DNA of 64,000 nt from Hofstenia miamia (Eukaryota > Xenacoelomorpha > Acoela): NCBI GenBank assembly GCA_004352715.1, contig SCFE01000008.1, positions 3,048,850-3,112,849 of the forward strand, given 5' to 3'. Shown here piece by piece: positions 45,455 through 56,500 of this stretch. Each line of letters begins with the position of its first letter. Within the stretch, counting starts at the first letter, position 1. The translations under genes were made by a program, and so were the position numbers. Under the pieces are notes generated by a model that was not told the origin of the DNA, did not search any database, and saw nothing but the letters and a program-made list of their open reading frames with translations.

Positions 45455-46454
45455 NNNNNNNNNNNNNNNNNNNNNNNNNNNNNNNNNNNNNNNNNNNNNN
45501 NNNNNNNNNNNNNNNNNNNNNNNNNNNNNNNNNNNNNNNNNNNNNNNNNNNNNNNNNNNNNNNNNNNNNNNNNNNNNNNNNNNNNNNNNNNNNNNNNNNN
45601 NNNNNNNNNNNNNNNNNNNNNNNNNNNNNNNNNNNNNNNNNNNNNNNNNNNNNNNNNNNNNNNNNNNNNNNNNNNNNNNNNNNNNNNNNNNNNNNNNNNN
45701 NNNNNNNNNNNNNNNNNNNNNNNNNNNNNNNNNNNNNNNNNNNNNNNNNNNNNNNNNNNNNNNNNNNNNNNNNNNNNNNNNNNNNNNNNNNNNNNNNNNN
45801 NNNNNNNNNNNNNNNNNNNNNNNNNNNNNNNNNNNNNNNNNNNNNNNNNNNNNNNNNNNNNNNNNNNNNNNNNNNNNNNNNNNNNNNNNNNNNNNNNNNN
45901 NNNNNNNNNNNNNNNNNNNNNNNNNNNNNNNNNNNNNNNNNNNNNNNNNNNNNNNNNNNNNNNNNNNNNNNNNNNNNNNNNNNNNNNNNNNNNNNNNNNN
46001 NNNNNNNNNNNNNNNNNNNNNNNNNNNNNNNNNNNNNNNNNNNNNNNNNNNNNNNNNNNNNNNNNNNNNNNNNNNNNNNNNNNNNNNNNNNNNNNNNNNN
46101 NNNNNNNNNNNNNNNNNNNNNNNNNNNNNNNNNNNNNNNNNNNNNNNNNNNNNNNNNNNNNNNNNNNNNNNNNNNNNNNNNNNNNNNNNNNNNNNNNNNN
46201 NNNNNNNNNNNNNNNNNNNNNNNNNNNNNNNNNNNNNNNNNNNNNNNNNNNNNNNNNNNNNNNNNNNNNNNNNNNNNNNNNNNNNNNNNNNNNNNNNNNN
46301 NNNNNNNNNNNNNNNNNNNNNNNNNNNNNNNNNNNNNNNNNNNNNNNNNNNNNNNNNNNNNNNNNNNNNNNNNNNNNNNNNNNNNNNNNNNNNNNNNNNN
46401 NNNNNNNNNNNNNNNNNNNNNNNNNNNNNNNNNNNNNNNNNNNNNNNNNNNNNN
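45455..46454. other. Assembly gap (1000 N)
   Basis: Placeholder gap beginning at the equivalent element position to the gap at 42954. Confidence 0.99.
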
Positions 46455-47144
46455 AAACAGTTCAACGTAATCTCAAATAAAATTTCACATTGCTGAAACA
46501 AAGACAGCTACTCTGAAAGATTTCAAACTTTTCGGTAAGCTATTTTATAATTAAATCTCAGATATTGTTTTGATTCTTAACACTTTTTACAATATGATCT
46601 CTAGTTAGTTTTACCGATATTTCTTTTTAAACAGAATCAATTTTATTTTAATAAATTGCTGCGAATTTGCTGTCTGATGCCAATTTATTATAGACTTTAT
46701 CATAAATAGAAACATTGCTTGTTTTATAATTTTTAATTGAATTAGTTTAAACGAGTAATTGTCATGTGTTTTTTATTGTAAATGTCATCTCGTTTTTAAT
46801 AACAACTTGTTTATTAACCATTAATTTAGATGCGACCGTGTGAAATATGTGTAAATACACATTACGCTTGTTTCTTAAAGCATTGCCATCTCAACAATGA
46901 TGATAAACTAACACTACAATATACAAATTTAAAAGTATGATATATATGGTCATTATAAGCAAAGTGTAGAATAAATTACATTTTTGTCTTGTCTTAAACA
47001 CGTATGTGGGTTTTACCACGTACGTTTATTAAATATTATTATTAATATTTATTTTTTATTTGGAAATATTTTTCGATTCCACTTTTTAAACAAGTATGTA
47101 AATTATTTTTACTTGGAAATATTTTTCGATTTAATGTGGGGATG

Positions 47145-47735
47145 TAATACATGTAAAGTAAATTAATGTGTGAAAGTAATACATGTAAAGTAAGTTAATG
47201 TGAGGAAGTAATACATGTAATGTAAGGTAATGTGGGAAAGTAAAACTAAAAAATGTATGTTAATGTGGGAAAGTAAAACTAAAAATTAAGTTAATGTGTG
47301 AAAGTAGAACTAAAAAATGTAAGGTAATGTGGGAAAGTAAAAAATGTAAAGTGAGTTAATGTGCGAAAGTAAAAAATGTAAAGTAAGTTAATGTGGGAAA
47401 GTAAAACAACTAAAAAATGTAAGTTAATGTGGGAAAGTAAAAAATGTAGACTAAATTAGACCACATAAATAACACAAATACTAGTAAAAGTACATGACTT
47501 CCATGACGTCAGTAAAACACCTTCGTCAATATCCACGATGGCTCAGGTCAAAAGCCAACCCTCTCGACCAATCAGGAAAACGTGGCATGAAATACGACCC
47601 ACCTCTCAACCAATCATTAAAAAGTGGCACGTGCTTCTGCCCACCTCTTGACCAATCAGAAAAAAGTAAGATCTCCTTCTGCCCACCTCTTGACCAATCA
47701 GAAAAAAGTGAGATCTCCTTCTGCCCAATCTATAC
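47145..47735. repeat. Right arm of the foldback-like element
   Basis: Inverse of the left arm. About ten degenerate units of GTTAATGTGGGAAAGTAAAA occupy 47145-47455; the core with TGACGTCA is at 47504-47511; four ACCAATCA-containing repeats of about 42 bp follow at 47560-47725. Open frames starting MTSMTSV in both arms are by-products of the repeat. Confidence 0.85.
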
Positions 47736-48640
47736 TACTCACAATGGCCTACAAAGTCTTTAATGAGATGGTGCAGTTCCCGAGACAGCTTGAAGCGCGT
47801 CATTTTTTCGCTCAGAAAGCCTTGAAGGAATGCTTTGACTTCCGGGATGGGGTGGAATTGAGTTTCAGTTCCCTTCTGTAGTATTCCATGTTGTGAAATA
47901 AGATCTGTTGAGCAGATTAAAGTCAAGAGAATAAGGAGTCTGTGCTATGAGTGTCCATTTGTTTTTCCAAGAAGAACTTCTGTGTTAAAACCGCCTTATG
48001 CGTTCTGGCATTATGGAAAGGTGATTTTGGCGTCGTAGTTGGAGAGTCTTCTCAATAAAACTTGTGTCCCTCAGCGTTTACAGTTTTGCCTGGTTGAAAC
48101 ACATGAAAGAGCAAGTCACCTCTAAAATTGCAGGGGACGACAATATGAAACTTTTTGTCAGCCATCTTTCTTCTGCCCACTTGAGGACAATCTCCACCAG
48201 GGTGGATACAGCTTCGAAAGTGTTGTAATGGAGAAAGAGGCCTCTTGCAAATCCATTTTTCATCCACCACAACCACACTACCATTTAAAGAATCGACAAG
48301 CTGTGGTGTTCGGCCTTTCTAGGTAGGTTGAAATATATTGAACAGAGACATGTGGATCAGTGTTTATGAGTTCTCTTACGTGTTGAATGTTTTCTTCCGT
48401 AGTGTTGGAAATTCTCCGTCCAGACCCATCCTATCATTTGCAAGTTTCTCGATCACCATCTCTAACTTCCGTCGCTATTTCTTGTAATCGTCTTAAACGT
48501 TTGACATCTTCCCCCCTCATGCAGTTGTCAGGAGATTGTGAATTTTGTGGGATTTGAATTTATTTTTCACTAGAGTAGCAATAAAAAAGTTAACACGATC
48601 CGTAAAAGCTTCAGCCATAGTCTTTTCGTTAAAATTTCAA
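47735..48640 (-). pseudogene. Mariner-like transposase of the 15.1-kb composite, broken
   Basis: Minus-strand remnant inside the right end of the mariner-like element. From the N-terminal side: MAEAFTDRVNFFIATLVKNK (48618 region), a frameshifted middle, then VVVDEKWICKRPL with the first catalytic Asp and KKFHIVVPCNFRGDLLFHVF. The next block reads WTLIAQTPYSLDFNLLN and aligns with the SPDLN.LD motif, with Asn in place of the final Asp. It ends FKLSRELHHLIKDFVGHCE against the foldback-like arm. Several frame changes make it inactive. Confidence 0.75.
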
Positions 48641-48837
48641 ATCTAGATTAGTGGCAATACTTCAGTAATTTATGCAGACACTAGTTACAGATTTTGAATC
48701 AGAAATATTTATCAAGTCTATTTTAAGGTCACTAACAATACAGCTCGCAGTTTTGTATATCATTTCCAATGGAAAATCAATAATAGTCAGTTAAAAACAC
48801 TCTTCAGTCAAAAATGCGGTTTTTTGTGGAAGACCTT

Positions 48838-49110
48838 ATATAATATATGTTATATGCAGATGATACTAGAAATATCAATGAACTACAATCCAATTTATCT
48901 CACATACATGATTATTATATTAAAAATATAAATGTCTCTAAATATCGAAAAATAGTTTTTATGCAGATGAATGAATGTAGAAAAGAACTTACAAAGAATA
49001 AGCTATATATTGATAATAAAGACATAATGGAACAGCCAAGAGTAAAATATTTGGTTAATCAACTAAAATTCAAATGTCATGTAAATTCAAATTGGCTGCA
49101 AATATCAAAT
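48838..49110 (+). mobile_element. LINE A, 3' half (continues from 33702)
   Basis: Resumes LINE A at the catalytic motif: YADDTRNINELQSN, then NINVSKYRKIVFMQMNE and VKYLVNQLKFKCHVNSNW. These are the blocks that follow YADD in this family (NPLKTQF and FKYLGI..D..LNF in better copies). The join across the mariner is at INDF..NHIN / ..YADD. Confidence 0.75.
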
Positions 49111-49299
49111 TAATTTAAAAATACCCGATTTCTTGTGTAGAAATCGGATCGCAATGTTGTGTAATCTCTATTTGCATCAAAATATACATATTCTTGTTAC
49201 TTATTAACAAACTAGCTGATAATTCGAAAAACATTAAGAAAGATTTCAATTGGATGAACAGAATTATCAAATAGTAATAGTGTTGCGAAAAATCAAAAG

Positions 49300-49945
49300 A
49301 AAATATCTTGAAACTTATAAATAATTTAAAAACCGAAAATTGGAGTAGAATTTACAGTTCACAAACATCCAATGAAATGATTAGCAACTTTAATAAAATT
49401 CTTTTATTCTATTTAGATATTTGTTGCCTTGAAAGGAAAATGTTTACTTTGAAAAAATTTGATAATGTGTCTAAAAAAGTTTCTAAGCCATGGATTGATA
49501 CAAAATGCTTAGTTAATTGAACAAAAGAAATCTAAATGGAAGGAATACAAAAATTCTGAAACTGCAAACAATTCACGTGTTAAATTTAATAAAAATATCA
49601 TGAGTCAATCCTTTATTAATACGGCAATTTATAACTGGAATATATTGCCAAGAGAAATGAAAATAATAGACAACCTTAAAAAATTCAAGAATGAATTAAA
49701 ATCATTAATTCTCAAACAAAAGTTTATATCAGGTAGATCATGGATAGGAATTAAATTTTATAATAACGACTATACAATAAATCGAAATTAGTAAGCTATC
49801 CGTAGTCAGTGTTTTTTATTTCATTTTTGTTATTTATTTTTTTATTGTACATAGTAGCTAATGACGCTATTCATTTGAAATATCAGTGAAATATTGTAAA
49901 AAATTCAAATGAATATAGATTATCTTATCTTATCTTATTATGCTT
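49300..49945 (+). mobile_element. LINE C fragments with TTATC-repeat tail
   Basis: Two LINE blocks: the pre-reverse-transcriptase linker (NWSRIYSSQTSNEMISNFNK at 49335, ending PWIDTK), then directly the C-terminal block SQSFINTAIYNWNILPREMK at 49601-49790, so the central reverse transcriptase is deleted. The 3' UTR holds TGACGCTA at 49862-49869 and ends with TTATC repeats at 49917-49938. Confidence 0.75.
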
Positions 49946-51625
49946 ACAAAAATGCACGTAATTGGTCAACATTTTTCACACGAAAAGCCTACAACAAATG
50001 TTGCCGTTCTGAATATCAAAACAGCTCTTCTCAAAAAGGTAGATGGGACTTTATAAATAATTTATTAAATAGGAAACAGATAAAAAAAATGAAAAAATCG
50101 AAACAATAAATTATAAAGGAAAGGTAATCACTAACAATAAGGTCATGAGTAACATATTTAATGAATTATTTTGCAACTTAGGCGATTTTGATGGAGTAAA
50201 TACACCCCCTTTAAGATCAATCAAATTCAACCTATAGCCTCGCCCTTCTCTTTCAGATTCGACTTTTCCTGGCCAATTAAAATTGGCAAATATTACTCCA
50301 TTATTTAAAAAAGACGACCCAAATTATTGTTTGAACTATAGACCGATTTCTGTTACATCTCCAATTGGTAAGATTTTTGAAAGACTTCTTTTCAACCAAA
50401 TTTACGAACATTTATGTAAACATAATCTGTACTCTCAAAATCAATATGGTTTTCATAAATATATTTCTACAAATGCCTTGTAACAGCTACCGAAAATTGA
50501 AGAAATAGAAGTTGCATGCTTAGATTTATCAAAAGCATTTGACTCTATTGATCACCACATTTCAATTATAAAAATAAAAATTCGGGGCTTCTCAGAGAAA
50601 AGGGCAGACCTAATAAGCAGTTATCTCCATAATCGCAAACAAAGACTAAAGGGAATTCTCTGACTTCATTTTCATTAAAAATAGTGTTGCACAAGGAACA
50701 ATTGTGGGACCGTTACTAGTCAATATGTATGTAAATGATTTGAGCAATCATACCACATGTAATGTTATACAATATGCTGATGATACTATGCTATTTAGTT
50801 CACGTATGTCTCCTGAAATTGCTTTAAAAGCTCTCGAAGAAAATTGCACTCCTCTTACATAATATTTTGCTTCACTAAAACTAAGACTATACCCATCCAA
50901 AACTCAATTTTGCTTAATTAGTTCTAAATCTAACAATAATTCCACAAATAGTTCATTGAAATTTAGTGACACATACATAGAACAAGTTAATTCTTTTAAA
51001 TATTTAGGTATCATTTTTGATTCTCAACTTAATTTTACAAAACAAATAACTAGTGTTATTAAGAAAACGGCTATTCCAATAGAGGGTCTTAGTAATGTAT
51101 CACAACAGCTTCCAACAACAGCAAAAATTCAATTAATCACACATTAATACCAAGCTACTTTAATTTGGAAACATACTGTATACCGACATAAATCAACAAC
51201 TTTTGAATAAAGTCAATGTGCAAATAAAATGGGCTATAAAAATAGCAGTTAATCATATTTATAACAGAAATACAGAAATCAAAAAATTAACAAACATTTT
51301 TCTAAATCCACAATGCATTATTTATTACTTTGTTTAAAATATTTAATAATATTGTACCATACCACAAATCCAACCTTCTATCCTCTAAAATATTGCTTAG
51401 ACATAATCATAGAACTTAAAAAATGAGGCATTTTCCATATAACAAGGAAATAATGAAAAATTCATTTCTCAAAGCATCAATAAATATATGGAATAATTTA
51501 ACTAAATCTATAAAACAAATAAATAAATTAATAGTTATATTCCTTTATTTCTATTGTTTGACGCTATTTAGAGTTGTAATCAGTATTTTATATTGTAAAA
51601 AGCTCTAAATATAGATATTTCATTT
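49946..51625 (+). mobile_element. LINE D, 5'-truncated reverse transcriptase
   Basis: Plus-strand remnant. In order: NIFNELFCNLGDF, ANITPLFKKDDPNYCLNYRP (50286), SPIGKIFERLLFNQI, ACLDLSKAFDSIDHH (50515), ISSYLHNRKQR, a degraded GTI.GPLLVN (50700), YADDTM in another frame (50772), FKYLGIIFDSQLNF (50995) and a C-terminal SFLKASINIWNNL (51460). The 3' UTR has TGACGCTA at 51559-51566 and ends in ATTTC-type repeats near 51612-51628. Multiple frame breaks. Confidence 0.8.
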
Positions 51626-51639
51626 CATTAAAAGAATAA

Positions 51640-52710
51640 TGACAATTTCATTCTGATGAAATCATGCAACAGAACTTGCAAAATATTTTTGAAATCTTAT
51701 ACAATATGCAGACGATACTTGTATATTCTCCGCCAACAAGTCATTAGATGTTGCAATAAAAAAGTGGGATATAACTGCCAGTCACTAAGCCATTATTTTC
51801 CAATGCACACATTACGCATTAATGCCAAGAAAACGCAATTTTGCATAATGAACCCTCCTTCAACAATAACTTGCATACAAATAAAAATTTGACTATCAAA
51901 AATGCAACTATTTCTGCAATTGATACTTTCAAATACGTAGGAATAATAATTGACTATCAACTTTCACTTTCTGAGTACATTAAATCTACAAAGAAAAAAT
52001 TGCTGCTGGTATAGAAACTATTTCTCAGGTTGCTGATCTATTACCTCCTCATGCAATAATTCAGCTATTCCACGCATTTGTTATGAGCCACCTAAATAAC
52101 GGGAGTGTACTATTTTCAAATTTAAACACATCATTGATAAATAAACTTCAGCTACAATATAAATGGACCCTAAATGTTTGCAAAAGAAATTCCAGTAACA
52201 TCAAAAATTATATTTTGGAAAAACGTGTCCTTCTCGTCAACAAATAATACAAATCAATATTGCTACATTATTTTTCCAAATTGCTAACAAAATTCCGCCA
52301 TATGATAAGATAAAGCTTCCTGAATTCAATAAAACTTTTACTAGACGATCTAAAAATACGTTGTCACTAGGTTCAGACGTAAAGTCAAAGAAAACTCATT
52401 TATAAGAGTAGGTATAAGGCAATGGAATAATCTACCTAACCAAATTAAGTAAATTAAGAAACTCAAAAAAAATAGTGTGAAAAGATTTATTCTTAATCAA
52501 AAATTCATCTCAGGGAGATCTTGTACAGGGTACAAATTCTATAATAGCAATTACACAATTACTAGAATTTAGACTTATCTTAGCCTGTTTATCAATTCAT
52601 AGGTTTGTAAATAGTATGATTTTTGTTTTTTTTAATGACGCTAATTTGAGATTATATTTAATTGTTTTACCTTCTTTTAATAAAGATTGTCTTATCTTAT
52701 CTTATCTAAA
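51640..52710 (+). mobile_element. LINE E, 3' fragment with TTATC-repeat tail
   Basis: Starts shortly before the catalytic motif (LYNMQTILVYSP reads YADDTCIFS one frame over) and continues through FKYVGIIIDYQLS (51930) and IRVGIRQWNNLPNQIK (52405). The 3' UTR has TGACGCTA at 52636-52643 and ends in CTTAT repeats at 52690-52707. Confidence 0.75.
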
Positions 52711-52960
52711 TTGAAAGTTAACATCTCCTTAAAATACAATAATAGACGTGGTACACGTCAATGTATAAAATTTAGAAGTAAAATTATGAGAAAATCTTTT
52801 TTTAATACTGCAGTAGAATTATGGAATAATTTGCTTTAGATCAGAAAGAAGCTTCAATTGTGTAAAAAGAAAGTGATTAACCATTTTAAAGCTACTTCAA
52901 CAAGGAATTAGCTTACCAATTCATGTAAATTGCTTCGTTAATTACAGATAATTAAATATA
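52711..52960 (+). mobile_element. Short LINE C-terminal fragment
   Basis: The plus strand encodes RRGTRQCIKFRSKIMRKSFF then NTAVELWNNLL, the terminal block SFFNTAVELWN of this LINE group. A frame break follows, and no tail is evident. Confidence 0.6.
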
Positions 52961-53394
52961 TCGTCTTCTCTTATCAATTCAAAATTAATGAAAAAGAATT
53001 TAACTAAGATTACTTCTGCAGTAGATAAGAATTATCATTATCCTCACACCTGCAACAAAGATATAGACATAATAAACAGTACAGGGTGATTATAAAGTAA
53101 CGTAAAGTTTAATTTGCCAATCAAATAGTCAAAAAATCATAAAGAAACAGTATTATATATTTAACCCTTTGGCTACCATATTGGACATTGAATTTGTTGT
53201 AGCATAAATAGCATACAGACGTATACGTTCTGGAAATCTAAATCATTCCAGTTTCCGCATCTAAGCCTAATTGGCCTCGAAGTATTCATGATATAAGTTT
53301 GTTAATGAAAAAGCTACTCTTGTAAAAGAATGTATTGGGTTAAACTGAGCAAGACTGAAAAAGCTTATCTAGACATAATCTGTACTGTTAATTA
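52961..53394. other. Unassigned stretch
   Basis: No coding sequence recognised. ACAGGGTGATTATAAAGTAACG at 53081 resembles a mariner-type terminus, but no partner end was found nearby. Confidence 0.35.
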
Positions 53395-55200
53395 GAAGAA
53401 GAAGAAGAAAAATCTATATTCAGAAATTGTTTTAACAATAAAATAGAAATACTGATAACAAATTCTGAAAGCGTCAAGAAAGTAATACAAAACTAAACAA
53501 AAAAAGAAAATAACGAATATTTACAAATAAAAAGTGGTTAACTTGACGATTGCTAGTTTCTATTAATAAAGTAATCAGGACTTAATATTAGAGCATATAT
53601 TATTAATTGGATTTTTGCTTTAGTTGGAAGTTTTTGAGAAATTTAGTTAATTGCTTTAATCGATATGGCCATTTTTCTAATAACATGATTTAGTTGCTCT
53701 TCAAAATTTAGATGTATGTCAAAAATTATTCCGAGGTACTTAAAAGACTCAACCTGTTTTATTTGAATGCCGTTGAAATTAAGTTTGTATCTTGAAGTAT
53801 CAGTAGATTTAGTTTTTGATTTAACAATACAGAATTGAGTTTTTAGTGGATTTACTCTTAGTTTTATAGAGGTAAAATATTTAGCAAGAGAAGCACAGTT
53901 NNNNNNNNNNNNNNNNNNNNNNNNNNNNNNNNNNNNNNNNNNNNNNNNNNNNNNNNNNNNNNNNNNNNNNNNNNNNNNNNNNNNNNNNNNNNNNNNNNNN
54001 NNNNNNNNNNNNNNNNNNNNNNNNNNNNNNNNNNNNNNNNNNNTCATCTGCATATTGTATAACGTCACATGTTACTTGCTCGGACAAATCATTTATGTAA
54101 ATATTAAATAATAAGGGACCCAAAATTGTACCCTGAGGAACCCCATTTTTAATGCATACCCAATCTGAAAAAGATTCATTAATTTTAACTCTTTGCATGC
54201 GATTGTATAAGTAACTGGAGATAAGACCTATGCTTTTATTAGAAAAACCTAGAAATTTTAAATTTTTGTAGTAAGATACTGCGGTCTATGGAATCGAAAG
54301 CTTTCGAGAGGTCTAAGCAAGCAATTGCTGAGTATTCATTATCATTTATTGTTGATCGCCATTTTTCTGTAGCTTGTATTAAAGCGTCGCTCTTAGAAAT
54401 ACCTTTACGAAAACCATATTGTGTTTTGGAGTAGAGATCATGTTTACAAAGATGCTCGTTAATTTGATTAAAAAGAATTCGTTCAAAAATTTTGCTGATT
54501 GGAGAAGTGATCGAAATGGGTCTATAATTTTCGCAATTTTCGGAATCATTTCTTTTAAATAATGGTGTTATATTTGCCAATTTTAATTCATCTGGAAAAA
54601 AGGAGTTTTATACAATTATTTAAAATGTAGCATACTGGTTCAGCTATTAAGTCACCTGAGAGTTTTAGGAACCACGTTGGTATTAGAGAGGGTCAACTGG
54701 ATTTATTTTTTAAACATTGTATCGACTTTATGATTTCATATTTTGTTGCAAAACGAAAAGAGAAAGAGGTTGGAGTTCCTTTGGGTTTATCAAGGCAAGA
54801 AGGTACATTCATAACGTTGTAGTTTCCTAAATTTAGGAAAACTTCATTGAAAGCATTGCAGATTTCCTTCTTATTTATTTATCTTTATAGTATATTCTTT
54901 CTATTTCTTCGATTCGAATGTTTTTTCTATTTAGCAAATTGATAACAAATTCCCACTTATTGTTTTGGGAAGAAAGACTTTGATACTGAAAACGGGAATA
55001 ATTATTACTTGCTTTCCTTATAGCAATATAACATAAATTTCGTGCAGATTTATAAGCATTATGATTTTCCAGTGTTTGGGGATTTAAGTATTTTTTCCAT
55101 TTCTGTTTCTTTATTTCACTTAAATCGATGCATTTAGAATCAATTCATGGCTTTGAAACATTATTTTGAGTTTTTTTGGAATATTCGGATGAAAGAATAT
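53395..55200 (-). mobile_element. LINE F, best-preserved reverse transcriptase (interrupted by a gap)
   Basis: Minus strand. From the N-terminal side: linker near 54790-54590 (VPSCLDKPKGTPTSFSFRFA), then ANITPLFKRNDSENCENYRP, SPISKIFERILFNQINEHL, YGFRKGISKSDALIQATEKW and ACLDLSKAFDSIDRSILLQK (54239-54580). Next come INESFSDWVCIKNGVPQGTI, GPLLFNIYINDLSEQV and QYAD running into the 143-N gap; after it LRVNPLKTQFCIVKSK and FKYLGIIFDIHLNFEEQLNH. The catalytic YADD is cut by the gap. TGACGCT occurs at 53471-53477 (complement) and a CTT-repeat tail at 53395-53411. It belongs to the jockey/CR1 group. Confidence 0.85.
53901..54043. other. Assembly gap (143 N)
   Basis: A sized gap inside LINE F, just after the QYAD codons; it removes the second half of the catalytic motif. 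Confidence 0.99.
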
Positions 55201-56500
55201 ATTTTTCTGAGCAGCATATATCCAAAAAGAAAAGTAAAGTTTTTGTAAAATACTCTGAAAATTTTGAAAAACAGTCTAATTGGAGAATGGAACATTTAAC
55301 CTTCTGTGTTCGCTTTTCTTAACTTTGAGAAAATGTCGCCATCGAGTTGCAAATATGAAACTCTGCATAACGGTGAAAACCGGTCAAAATTCTAGAAAAA
55401 TTAACGGTTGACCGGTCGGTTACAGTCGATTGATAAAAAGCTTTTGCCGGTTCAGTCGGATCAGCAAAAATCCTCACCGTTCTAAACTCTGGTTGACAAT
55501 ATAAAAAAACTGACTTTGAGAATTTTAACCTCGGGTTTAAGTCTTGTTTCTTGAGGGAAACCTTGAAGTTACCATGATTGGGTTAGGTTAGGATGAGTTG
55601 GAACAGAAAATTTCTGTCTGAATTGGGTTGGGTTGAGTAGGTTTCTGCGAAATCAGTTTGGGTTGAATTGGGTTGGGTGAAAAAATTACAACCCACTTGC
55701 AGCGATAGTTTTAGTACCTTTGTAATATTGTGCTTAAATTTTTTCTAAGCAAATGATAAAAAATTTTATGTAATTTTTATAAATATATCAAAAGACCAGC
55801 AACAATTCAGATTACCCATGCCTAACCAGATCGTATTGACTTCATGCGGCTCGACGTCTTCATCTCATGAAAACGTTGATTTTCATACATAATATCAGAG
55901 AATGACTAAGCCAGAACTTAATTCCCCCATACCCGATATTTGGTACTTCAGATCGGGTATAGATAACCTAAACAGATCTGAAAAGTAAATTACAGCGAGG
56001 CTAAAGCCTACTTTGAGTGATTTTGATCCCATTAGCAATCTTCACTTTTAACATACAAAGGCGAAGGATTTCCTCTAGAAATGCCTTTGTCATAATACAA
56101 AAACTCAATTTACTGTGCTATGGCAAAAAAAAATCAAATAGTCATAACCCTAGTGTGCATTCACGATTGGGTATCTAGCTAATCATTTTTGCTAAAACAA
56201 AAATGTATATCAGGAAAATTTTGGCTGGGCTTAAACTTTTATAATAGTAACTACACGTAACTAATGAAATTGAAATACGAATGCTAAAATATCATTTTGT
56301 ATGTGTTCTGACCTTATTTGATAATTTATCAGTTATATAATACAAAATTCTTGAGTTTATATTAATTTAAAGCATAAACGCCTCATATATTTAACATGTT
56401 TCGGGATGTCACTGCCATTTTCAGGAAGTTTCCTATTAAAATTCACAAAATATCACAATAACTTTGGTGGATATTTTTCTATTCATATTTTTTCTTTAAG
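55201..56500. other. Unassigned AT-rich stretch with GGGTT-rich patch
   Basis: No coding sequence recognised. 55565-55680 contains a degenerate run of GGGTTGGGTTGAGT/GGTT units; 55375-55450 contains GACCGGTCGGTTACAGTCG-like strings. Possibly transposon-derived. Confidence 0.4.

Larger units (their letters stand above)
39367..47748. mobile_element. Foldback-like element, about 8.4 kb, with tandem-repeat arms
   Basis: Two arms in opposite orientation share a 150-bp core containing GGTGTTTTACTGACGTCATG and GTACTTTTACTAGT. Outside the core are repeats of about 42 bp with a CCAAT motif (two copies left, four right). Inside it are repeats of about 31-34 bp with GTTAATGTGGGAAAGTAAAA (about four copies left, about ten right). 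The interior contains fragments of other mariner elements and three assembly gaps. Tandemly repeated inverted arms are the hallmark of foldback elements. The exact ends and target duplication are not resolved (GCCA..AGTAGTAT..ATTGGGC is the outermost shared string). Confidence 0.65.
33705..48835 (-). mobile_element. Mariner-like transposon expanded to 15.1 kb by nested insertions
   Basis: The terminal inverted repeats are GGGTCTTCCACAAAAAAA (left) and the complement of AGGTCTTCCACAAAAAAC (right), continuing with CGC-A/G-TTTTT and flanked by TA on both sides. The outer sequence is one LINE whose two halves fit together across the element. Transposase remnants run on the minus strand from 48640 to about 47735. 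The remainder left of 47748 is other transposons inserted into it; about 280 bases next to the left repeat (33705-33985) are its original 3' part. Confidence 0.85.

Noticed and set aside
53081-53110. Mariner terminus (ACAGGGTGATTATAAAGTAACG)
   Set aside because: No matching inverted end or transposase sequence was found within several kilobases, so an element cannot be supported.
55565-55680. Telomere-like repeats (GGGTT-rich, also 63105-63260 and 63610-63700)
   Set aside because: The units are irregular mixtures of GGGTT, GGGTTGA and TCGGGT rather than a fixed TTAGG or TTAGGG array; interstitial telomere is not supported.
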